The position numbers were made by a program, and so were the translations under genes. 40,083 bases of DNA. Origin: Pseudomonadota bacterium. Its GTDB lineage: Bacteria; Myxococcota_A; UBA9042. The notes under the pieces were generated by a model. That model searched no databases. It worked only from the letters and a program-made list of their open reading frames with translations, and was not told the DNA's origin. Location: assembly GCA_005777155.1 (NCBI GenBank), contig SXNM01000103.1, positions 1-40,083 of the forward strand. Reading direction: 5' to 3'. Of this stretch, positions 7,901 to 15,800 are shown piece after piece. Every line of letters begins with the position of its first letter. Within the stretch, counting starts at the first letter, position 1.

Positions 7901-10810
7901 TGGACCTGGGTGCAGCCCGGCATCGACGGCGACCGCTGCCTCAAGTTGGTCGCCAGCCGCGAAGGCGAGCAGCCGGGGAGCGCCAGCATCGCGAGTCGTG
8001 GCTTCCGGCTCGCCAAGTCGGCGCCGTGGGCGAAGGCGCGCGCGATGGTGCGCTCGACGATGCCGGTCGAGCTCTGGCTGGTCGTGCACTCCGAGCAGCT
8101 CGGGGCCGACTGGCGCAAGGTCGCGGAGGGCGGCGGCCAGGGCACCTGGGGACCGCTGGAGGGAGTGGTCCCGGTTGGCGAATTCGCGCACGCCCTGCAG
8201 GTCGTGGTGCTGACGCGCGCAAAGGGAGCCCTCGAGGTGGACGCCGTGTCGCTGACCGCGGCGGCGACCCCGACTGGCATGGAGCCTGGCGCAACTGCCG
8301 GCGGCAACACGCCGCTCGCCGGTTTCGACAGCGGGCCGGTCGGGCCGACGACGACGGCTGATCCGCCGGTGCCAGAGACCGGCGGCTGCAGCGCCCTCCC
8401 CGGCGCTGGGGCGTCGCCGCTGCCCGGCCAAGCGCTGGCGATTCTGGCCCTCGCCGTGGTTGGGCTGGCGCTGCGTCGGCGCGGTGGGCAGGGCAGCGGC
8501 GCGGCGACGCGGCGGACGGTGGCGATGGCGGCGCTCGGGCTGTTCGCCGCGGGCGGCTGCACCGATGACCCCATTCGCGTCGATCCGTGGCATGCCCGCG
8601 CAACGGCGCAGGGTTTTGAGATCTCGCGCGACGGCAAAACCTTCCACAAGTTCTGGCCCATCGGCGTGAACTTTGGGCTCGCCATCCCCGGCACCGATCC
8701 CGGCGAGATGGAGGCGACCGGCACCCAGATTCGCCGTTGGCTCCAGGTGACGGCCTACTCTGGGGCCAACACCATCCGGACCTATACCGTGCAGTCGCCG
8801 GTGTTTTATCGCGAGCTGCGTGAGTACAACCTCGCCAACCCGAGCAATCCGCTCTTCTTGATGCAGGGCGTCTGGATCGATGAGCCGCCGCTGACCGACC
8901 CCGACTACTTCTCGGCAGCGGCGAACGCCTGGGTCGACGACGAGATCGCCAAGGTGGTCGCGGTGATCCACGGCGACATCACCATCCCGCCCGCCAGCAA
9001 GCTGGAGCCGCTCAACTTTGGCCGAGCCAACGGCACCTTCGAGGACGACGTGTCGCCGTGGCTCATCGGCTGGCTCTTCGGCCGCGAGATGGAGCCCTAC
9101 ACGCTAGAGTCGACGCTGGCCCTCCACCCGGAGGCGCCGACCAGCCACAAGGGCTCGCTGCTCTCGATAGACAACGGCAGCGCGATCACGGCCTGGATCG
9201 TCAGCAAGATGGACGACATCCTCCGCTTCGAGCGTGACAAGTACGGCCAGCAGCACCCGATCGGCTTCTCGAACTGGCCGACCCTCGACCCGCTGCTGCA
9301 CCCAACCGAGCCGAAGCTGCCGATCTCGGTCGAGGACACCTTCCAGGTCGATCTAGAGCCCATCGAGACCGCCGCCTCTTATACCGCCGGCGTCTTCATG
9401 AGCTACCACGCCTACCCGTACTACCCGGACTTCATCTTCCACGAGGCGGCGTACCAGAGCTTCGCCGACAGCCAGGGCAAATTCTCCTACATCGGCTACC
9501 TCGCGGCGCTGCGCAAACACCACGCCAGCCACGCGCTGATCATCGCCGAGGTCGGCCACCCCTCCAGCCTCGGCAACGGCCACCAGACGCCGACCGGCCA
9601 AGATCACGGCGACCTCGACGATCAAGAGCAAGGCCCGGCCGTGCTGCGCTCGCTCGCTGCCATCCACCAAGCCGGCCTCGATGGCGCCTATGTGTTTAGC
9701 ATCATTGATGAGTGGTTCAAGCGAGCCTGGGTCGTCGAGCGCGTGGAGTACCCGAGCGACAGGCGCCGCTTCTGGCACAACGTCATGAACCCGGAGCAGA
9801 ACTTCGGCCTCGTCGCGCTGCGGGCCGGCGCGCCGGGCAAGCGCATCGTGCTCGACGGCAAGGACGGCGACTGGGGGCCGCCTCAGGCCGTGGCAGGCCC
9901 CGCCCAGGTCGCGCCCGCCGGCGACGGCGCCGATGCCCAGCGGCGGCTGCGCGACGTGACGCTCAGCTCCGACGCGGCCTACCTGCACGTCCGCGTGCGC
10001 CTGCAGCCTCCACCGGGCGGCGTCTTCGACTGGCAGCGCCTGGACGTCGTCGTCGCCTTCGACACCATCGACCCGGAGCGCGGCGATGGCCGGCTCGATC
10101 CCGCTGGCAAGGTCGAGGTGGGCCGGCGAGTAGAGCACGTGCTGCGCATCGAGTCGCCCGAGGTTGTGCAGCTCTACGTCGATAAGCCCTACGATCTCTA
10201 CGGCATCTGGCACGGATTCCGTGAGCCCTGGCAGCTTTACCGCAGCGTCCGCAACGACGCCGGTGAATTCCGGCCGGTGCGCACCATCACCAACGCCTAC
10301 GACGCCATCGGGCCAGACGGCAACGTCACGACGCTCGGCGGGGTGCAGGTCCAGGAGACCGGCCGCTTCCGCGTCGGCATCGAAGCGCTGACGAGCCACG
10401 CCTTGGTCGCCATTGACCCGGCTGGCGGCGTCATCGAGATCCGCGTGCCCTGGAACTTGTTGCACTTCACCGATCCGTCGGCCGCCCAGATCGTCGACGA
10501 CGACGGCAGCTTGGGGCCGCGCCGAGCGAGCTCCGCCGCCACCCCGGCCGTCGCCGTCGCCGCCGTCGTCCTGGGCGGCAAAGACGAACAGGAGTCGGCG
10601 CTCGTCGACTCGGTGCCAGCCGCAACCGCGACCGCGACCGGCCACGCCGTGCCGGCCAAGGGCTGGGCGGTGCTGCCGATCGCGACGTGGAGCGCCACCC
10701 CGGCCTATCACGAGCAGACCAAGCCCATCGTCCAGGCCATGCAGGCGGGCCTCGGCGGAATCTTGCCGCCGACTATCGCTTGGCCGTCCACGGGCGGAGG
10801 TGCGCCATGA
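4991..10810 (+). CDS. Giant envelope protein: six carbohydrate-binding-like modules, internal MYXO-CTERM, glycoside-hydrolase-like barrel, CBM9-like domain
   Basis: One open frame of 1939 codons. A long signal peptide probably ends at ALA42. Six jelly-roll modules begin near residues 43, 224, 395, 575, 753 and 938, most opening with NPSFE-like motifs (the first with NASLE) and separated by Pro-rich linkers. A MYXO-CTERM-like tail follows: GGCS (1131-1134), helix 1148-1161, RRR 1162-1164. Then comes a second export signal ending in LFAAGGC (Cys1190). Residues about 1195-1610 resemble a GH5/GH2-type TIM barrel (WPIGVNFG); Glu1366 in LFGREMEP and Glu1520 in IAEVGHPSS are the likely acid/base and nucleophile. 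Residues about 1619-1880 (VLDGKDGDW) resemble a CBM9/DOMON-like sandwich. This looks like two proteins joined, either by loss of a stop codon or by a sequence error. The stop overlaps the next start by 4 bp. The glycan substrate is unknown. Confidence 0.75.
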   Translation: MTHRLLQLPRSVARTCMVRWSRWASIWSVTWLATSAPLLALAAPPQIANASLEVADAADPTLPAGWFADAWGNLLYGHAWLLSGAFEGSRAMRVAVSTVSGEGDARWMSASFPVAAQAGQTYSLHHHYRSDVSTAVWAQAQSVGGAQSQWILVGNVAASATWTAHAANVNLPSWADTLRVCHVLGQPGFLETDAWSWQEKLPDPPPPIQPTDPPLAPASPNAGNVLPNPSFEDTSSYSSSTPKYWSFVVWGAASATTSVWSQGPAHQGAFALRMSQPTLPKDGDAKWWSDAIPLLNFGGKLRLTCYYQGTAGVSLLLRAEDKAGQGGQTQWYSVASGPAWAEWRVLSGLIELPSFTHQVRVGLRIDGTGDAAVDDCSFAAEVETPAVAVALGSDNVLVNPSFEVAHPWDPGRPASWDGVVYGTAQGKATWLTGGFDGDRAVRVEVFVKTEGEGDGRWQSAPIALLPKSANPWRVSISDRYRTNAPTRLRARVRSADGKQAQWLTGPELPTSPAAWSQAQWVVDLPDWAATLEVMHSLEVAGQLDIDAVVVVAGPPDPPPAPQDPPLSPASLLGFNVLPNPSFEVASVGDAKRPAYWRMEAWDAALGFATAVWLDAGAKHGQRALRLAQAALPASGDAKWWSDPVPVTDVATDLRVTCHYQGTAGATLLLLATNGKAQAEAQAKWYTVAAGPAWPSWRPLSGTLTGAAQLPAWTSHVRVGMRIEGTGVIDIDSCSVGVAAPPTLPPPQELGDINLVANPSLELADPWDPSMPASWVGFTTGQVIGSASWQQVGADGGRSGRIVILSIDPQLGPEGDGRWRSAPIALKAPGRVALRTQYRSNIASRLRIRARSADGKLVEWRSSKPLPPATGAWAEAELVVDLPAFTATIEVEQSIDAVGYLDIDDVRVVRGPPGPIEPEPETGAPSEPEPAPSILGEANAVPNPSMEQASTLQPSLPWWWGGVASGAMSGTWTWVQPGIDGDRCLKLVASREGEQPGSASIASRGFRLAKSAPWAKARAMVRSTMPVELWLVVHSEQLGADWRKVAEGGGQGTWGPLEGVVPVGEFAHALQVVVLTRAKGALEVDAVSLTAAATPTGMEPGATAGGNTPLAGFDSGPVGPTTTADPPVPETGGCSALPGAGASPLPGQALAILALAVVGLALRRRGGQGSGAATRRTVAMAALGLFAAGGCTDDPIRVDPWHARATAQGFEISRDGKTFHKFWPIGVNFGLAIPGTDPGEMEATGTQIRRWLQVTAYSGANTIRTYTVQSPVFYRELREYNLANPSNPLFLMQGVWIDEPPLTDPDYFSAAANAWVDDEIAKVVAVIHGDITIPPASKLEPLNFGRANGTFEDDVSPWLIGWLFGREMEPYTLESTLALHPEAPTSHKGSLLSIDNGSAITAWIVSKMDDILRFERDKYGQQHPIGFSNWPTLDPLLHPTEPKLPISVEDTFQVDLEPIETAASYTAGVFMSYHAYPYYPDFIFHEAAYQSFADSQGKFSYIGYLAALRKHHASHALIIAEVGHPSSLGNGHQTPTGQDHGDLDDQEQGPAVLRSLAAIHQAGLDGAYVFSIIDEWFKRAWVVERVEYPSDRRRFWHNVMNPEQNFGLVALRAGAPGKRIVLDGKDGDWGPPQAVAGPAQVAPAGDGADAQRRLRDVTLSSDAAYLHVRVRLQPPPGGVFDWQRLDVVVAFDTIDPERGDGRLDPAGKVEVGRRVEHVLRIESPEVVQLYVDKPYDLYGIWHGFREPWQLYRSVRNDAGEFRPVRTITNAYDAIGPDGNVTTLGGVQVQETGRFRVGIEALTSHALVAIDPAGGVIEIRVPWNLLHFTDPSAAQIVDDDGSLGPRRASSAATPAVAVAAVVLGGKDEQESALVDSVPAATATATGHAVPAKGWAVLPIATWSATPAYHEQTKPIVQAMQAGLGGILPPTIAWPSTGGGAP
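10796..10801 (+). promoter_or_regulatory. Ribosome binding site fixing the start at 10807
   Basis: GGAGGT stands 5 nt before an ATG that overlaps the upstream TGA as ATGA (10807-10810). It settles the start of the second module protein and argues against the in-frame GTG at 10687, which would place 40 non-signal residues before the signal peptide. Confidence 0.75.
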
Positions 10811-12708
10811 ACCTCGGCTCAGGTGCGATCTCGCGACATGCCGGGCGCGGCCACGGCGTGTGGGCTCGGTCGAGCGCCAGCCGGCTAGCGCTGCTCTCCC
10901 TGCTGCTGCCAGGGCAAGCGCTGGCGCAGAACCTGCTCGGCAATGGCGCCGTCGAGACGCCGAACGCCGACGACCCGACGAAGCCGGCCCTGTGGAGCGC
11001 AGCCGTCTGGGGCACCGCCATTGAGGCGACGACGAGCTGGGCACCGGTGTCGCCGCCCAACGGCCGCTCGCTACGGATCGAGGTCACCTCCATCGTCGGC
11101 GACGGCGACGCGCTTTGGCGCAGCGAGCCGATCGCGGTCGCCGCCGACGGCGCCGTGCGGCTGACCGCCCGTTGCATCGGCGACGCTCCAGCTCGCCTGC
11201 TGCTTGAGGCGCGCAACGGCGGCGGCAAGGCGTCGTGGCTCGGCGCGGCGACGTTGCCCAAGACCTTGGTCTGGCAAGTGACCACCGGCACCGTGCAGCT
11301 GCCGGCTGGCACCAACAGCGTCCGCGTCGCTTTCGCGCTCCAGGCCACAGGCGTGGTGTCGTGCGACGATTTTGAGCTGACCAACCTGCCACCGCCGCCG
11401 CTGGCAGTCGACGGCAGCGCCGAGATCTTGGTCAACGGCGGCTTCGAGGCCGGCCAGCCGCTCGGACCCACGCCGGGCTGGAGCTTCGAAGCCACGCCCG
11501 GCGCGGTCGGCCAGGGGCAGGTCATGGCTGGGGGCGCGGCCGAAGGTGAGGCAGCAGAGGGCAAGCAATTCGCACGCATCCGGGTGGACAGCCTGAAGGG
11601 CAGCGTGGACGTCAAGTGGTGGAGCGACCCCATCCGCGTGGTGCCTGGCAAGCCGTCGTGGCTGCTCCACCTCAAGTGGCGCTCCCTGGCGCGAGCCCAT
11701 CTCTTCCTCTGGGAGTCCCGCATCGACGGCACCGGTGGTTTTCGCCTCCTGCGCCGGCTGCGCCCGGCCTTGCACCCGGACTTTCGGACGGCGCCGCCCT
11801 GGGAGACGGTGCAGGTCGGCTTCTCACTCGCCCCTGACGTGGTCGCTATACACGTCGCCGTCTTGCTCTGGCAGCCGGGCGTAGTCGACCTCGATGACCT
11901 CCGCTGCGCCCGCGCCGACGCCAGCGGCGATGCGAAGGGCGAACTCCGCGTCTCGTTCGCCATCGACTCTCTGACGGGCACTGTCGACGATGTGCTGGCG
12001 TTGTTCGACCTCGCAAAGGTGCGTGGCAGCATCTACCTGCCCTCGGCGCGCATCGAGGCCGAGGGCGCCACGGCGCTTGAGAAGCTGCGCAAGGCCGAGC
12101 TGCGCGGCGTCGAGCTCGGCATCTACGGAGAGGTGCCCTCAGCCTGGCTCAGCGCCGACAGCGCCGCCCGCCGGCAGACCGTCATTCGCGCCTTCGCCCG
12201 CTTGCGCGACGCTGGCCTGCATCCCAGCGGGTTCGCGCCGCCAGACGGCGTCTACGACGAGGCGGTGTCCGACGCGATCGACAGCCGCGAGGGCTATGTC
12301 CGCACGCTCGGCGATGGCGTCAACTATCCGCCGGTCGACTACTTGTCCTTGCAGGTCCGCAATGTCGACGCCTCGACGACTGACCTCGACGTCCTGCGCT
12401 GGGCGCAAGAGGCGCGGCGCCACAAGGGCTGGCTCATCTTGCGCTACAGCGGCATCGGCCCCGCCGGCGGCATCGACCTCGGGCGGATGTTGCGCGACAT
12501 CGAGGCGGTCCAGGCCGAAGGCGCGATCATCGCCCCAGTCGGCGAGGCGCTCGGTGCCTGGCAGACGCCCGTGTTGCCGGCGCCAGAGGCTGAGGGCGGC
12601 TGCAGCGCGCAGCGGACCAGCGGCGGTGGCGGCGGCTTGCCGCTCTTGGCACTGTTGGTCGCTGTCGCGCTGGGCTGGCAGCGCGCCCGCTCGCGCGGCT
12701 TCGCGTAG
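10807..12708 (+). CDS. MYXO-CTERM surface protein with two carbohydrate-binding-like modules and a degenerate polysaccharide-deacetylase-like domain
   Basis: Predicted 633-residue exported protein. The signal peptide ends at ALA40. Module A (about 42-195, GDALWRSEPIAV) and module B (about 205-365, VKWWSDPI) match the two module types of the upstream protein. Residues about 378-588 resemble a NodB/polysaccharide deacetylase barrel (VSFAIDSLTGTVDDVLALFD, later SGFAPPDGVYDEAV and GWLILRYSG). The TFDDG motif is replaced by FAIDS and the HxxxH metal pair is absent, so it is probably non-catalytic. The end is a canonical MYXO-CTERM: GGCS at 597-600, a Leu/Ala helix, then RARSR. This tail type is thought to be processed by a CAAX-like intramembrane protease (myxosortase) for surface anchoring. 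The start codon overlaps the upstream stop, implying translational coupling and a joint role on the same glycan. Confidence 0.85.
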   Translation: MNLGSGAISRHAGRGHGVWARSSASRLALLSLLLPGQALAQNLLGNGAVETPNADDPTKPALWSAAVWGTAIEATTSWAPVSPPNGRSLRIEVTSIVGDGDALWRSEPIAVAADGAVRLTARCIGDAPARLLLEARNGGGKASWLGAATLPKTLVWQVTTGTVQLPAGTNSVRVAFALQATGVVSCDDFELTNLPPPPLAVDGSAEILVNGGFEAGQPLGPTPGWSFEATPGAVGQGQVMAGGAAEGEAAEGKQFARIRVDSLKGSVDVKWWSDPIRVVPGKPSWLLHLKWRSLARAHLFLWESRIDGTGGFRLLRRLRPALHPDFRTAPPWETVQVGFSLAPDVVAIHVAVLLWQPGVVDLDDLRCARADASGDAKGELRVSFAIDSLTGTVDDVLALFDLAKVRGSIYLPSARIEAEGATALEKLRKAELRGVELGIYGEVPSAWLSADSAARRQTVIRAFARLRDAGLHPSGFAPPDGVYDEAVSDAIDSREGYVRTLGDGVNYPPVDYLSLQVRNVDASTTDLDVLRWAQEARRHKGWLILRYSGIGPAGGIDLGRMLRDIEAVQAEGAIIAPVGEALGAWQTPVLPAPEAEGGCSAQRTSGGGGGLPLLALLVAVALGWQRARSRGFA

Positions 12709-12788
12709 GTCGGAGCTCGGCAGCAGATGTGCGCGGCTAGAGAAGCTCGGTGTACTCGCCGCAGCACAGGTCGCGGAGGGGTCGAAAA

Positions 12789-12796
12789 GAGGGGGG
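12789..12796 (+). promoter_or_regulatory. Ribosome binding site for the 2348-residue lipoprotein
   Basis: GAGGGGGG ends 5 nt before the ATG at 12802. This supports that start over an in-frame ATG at 12727, which would put 25 charged residues ahead of an already complete lipoprotein signal. Confidence 0.6.
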
Positions 12797-12801
12797 TTCC
12801 G

Positions 12802-15800
12802 ATGCTCGGATGGTTGAGCTGGAATCTGCGCGGCGGCCTTGTCTTAGCGCGGTGGTGCGTCGTCGCATCTGCGGTCGCCGCTTGGTCCGGCTGCGGCGCC
12901 AAGTCCCCTGAGTCGGTCGACGGCGCGGAGGTACAGGCCGCCGTCGTCGCCGGCGACGACGGCGGGATCGGCTCTGAGGCTGGCCCCGACGGCGGAGTCC
13001 CACCCGACGGCGCCGAACCAGACGGCGCCGAGCTAGACGCTGGCGACGACGTCGCGGATCAAGGCGCCGCCACGGACGTCGAGGCCGCCGACGCCGCAGC
13101 GGACGCTGCCGACGCGCTGCCAGGCGCCTGCAGCACCAGCGCCGATTGTCCGCAGCCAGCCACCGGCTGCCTCGGCAACACCTGCATCGGCGGCGTCTGC
13201 CAGCCGCAGACCCTGCCGGACGCCACGCCGTGCGCCGACGGCGACCCTTGCACCGCCAAGGCAGCTTGCAGCGGTGGCGCCTGCAAGGCGATCGACGACG
13301 TCGACTGCGGCGACGACGACGCCTGCACCGTCGATGGCTGCGACGCCAAGACAGGCGCCTGTACCCACACCCCGGCCGCAGCGGGCGTCGCCTGCGAGGA
13401 CGGCAACCCGTGCACCACCGGCACGACCTGCGATGGCAAGCCCGATGGCTCCTGCCAAGGCGGCAGCAACAGCTGCGGCTGCAGCACGCTGGCCGACTGC
13501 GCCGCCTACGACGACGCCGACCTCTGCAACGGCACGCTCTACTGCAACCTCGGCTTGGCGACGCCGACTTGCCAGGTGCTGCCTTCCAGCGTCGTGGTGT
13601 GCCAGGGCAGCGGCGACGACGCCTGCCAGCAGACGCAGTGCTCCGCCTTCACCGGGCAGTGTGAGGCGCTGCCGGCGAGCGACGGCAAACCCTGCGACGA
13701 TGGCAACCCATGCTCGCTGGCCGAGACCTGCCAGTCCGGCGCCTGCAAGGCCCCAGTCAACACCTGCGCCTGCCAGGTGGCGGCTGACTGCATCGGCTCG
13801 GACGACGGCAACCCCTGCAACGGCACGCTGTACTGCGACACCTCGGCGCTGCCCTACAGCTGCAAGGTGAACCCGGCGAGCGTCGTCGTGTGCAACGCCA
13901 AGGTTGGGCCGTGCCAGACCACCGCCTGCGACTCCAAGTCGGGAGCCTGCGCGCCACTGCCGGCCAAGGACGGCCTCGCCTGCGAAGACGGCGTCGCGAC
14001 CACGGTCGGCGACACCTGCCAAGCCGGCAAGTGCCAACCCGGTGTCTCGACGGCGCAATGCAGCGGGGACGCCGACTGCGCCAAGCTCGAAGACGGCGAC
14101 ATCTGCAACGGCGTGCTGTTCTGCAACAAGCAGACCAGCAAGTGCGAGCTGAATCCGGCGACGGTCGTGAGCTGTCCGAGCGTCGATGACACCCAGTGCG
14201 CCAAGACGCTCTGCCAGCCGAAGACCGGCCTCTGCGCGCTGACGGCGCTGGCAGGCAGCCCCGCTTGTGACGACGGCAACCCATGCACCAAGGGCGACCA
14301 CTGCCAAGATGGCGGCTGCCAGAGCTCGGCCAACACCTGCCAGTGCCAGAAGGACGCCGACTGCGCCGGCAAGGAGGACGGCGACCAGTGCAACGGCACG
14401 CTGTTCTGCGACAAGCCGACCGGGCAGTGCCAGGTCAACCCCGCGACCGTCAAGACGTGCCCGAGCGTCGCCGACACCAGCTGCAGCAAGGCCGTCTGCC
14501 TGCCCAAGACCGGCCAGTGCGAGCAGAAGCCGCTCCCCGACCTCGTCGGCTGTGACGACGGCAGCCCCTGCACCGACGCCGACGCCTGCCAGGCGGGCGC
14601 CTGCGTTGGCACCAAGGTCTGCGCCTGCCAGGTGGACGCCGACTGCGAGGGCCAGGACGACGGCGACCTCTGCAACGGCACGCTCTATTGCAACAAGAAG
14701 TCGAACAGCTGCGAGGTCAATCCGGCGACCGTCAAGGTCTGCCCGAGCGTTGACGACTCCGCCTGCCAGCAGTCGAAGTGCCAGCCCAAGACCGGCCAGT
14801 GCGCGCTCACCGCGACGAGCAACGGCGTGTCGTGCGACGCCGATGGCAACCCCTGTACGCAGAACGACTTTTGCTCGGGCGGCGGCTGCAAGCCCGGAAA
14901 AGTCACCTGCGAGTGCAACGCTGACGCTGACTGCGACGGCAAGCAAGGCGACAACAAGTGCATCCCCGACATGTTCTGCGACAAGCAGAGCCACAGCTGC
15001 AAGCCGGCCCAGCAGGTGCAGTGCGACAGCAGCAAGGACGGCAAATGCGCCGAGACGGCCTGTGATCCCGTCGACGGCACTTGCAAGACCGCGCTGCTGC
15101 CGGTCGGCACCATCTGCGGTGAGAGCGCGATCTGTGCCGGCGCCCAAGTGTGCGACAGCAAGGGCGCCTGCGTGGCTGGCGCGGCCAGCGACTGCGACGA
15201 CGCCGACGCCTGCACCAAGGACACCTGCGACGCCAAGAAGGGTTGTACGTTCAACGCCTTGGATGCCGGTCCGTGCGACGATGGGGACATCTGCAGCGCC
15301 GGCGACCAGTGCGCCAAAGGCCAGTGCGTCGGCACCACCAAGGACTGCACCGACAGCAGCCCATGCACCAACGACGCCTGCGACCCGAAGACGGGTTGCG
15401 TCTACCTGCCGTCGGGCGCCACCAGCTGCGACGACGGCGACCTCTGCACGGTCGGCGACTTCTGCCTGCAGACGCTGTGCCTGCCCGGCTCGAAGGTGCT
15501 CTCCTGCGACGACGGCAACCCGTGCACCCAAGACGCCTGCGACGCCAAACAGGGCTGCGTGCAGAAGGCGCAAGACGGCGGCAAATGCGACGACGGCGAC
15601 GGTTGCACCAAGTTCGACGCCTGCAGCGCTGGCAGCTGCAAGGGGGTTCAGCTGAGCTGCGACGACGGCAGCGGCTGCACCGTCGACAGCTGCGACAAGG
15701 ACGAGGGCTGCCTCCACAAGGCGCAGGTCGGCAAGGCGTGCGACGACGGCAACGCCTGCACGGTCAGCGACGCCTGCATCAGCTCCGGGCTCTGCGCCAG

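Noticed and set aside
10687-10806. N-terminal extension of the MYXO-CTERM protein from GTG 10687
   Set aside because: It would put 40 basic residues before a normal signal peptide, while ATG 10807 has a strong ribosome site and an ATGA overlap.
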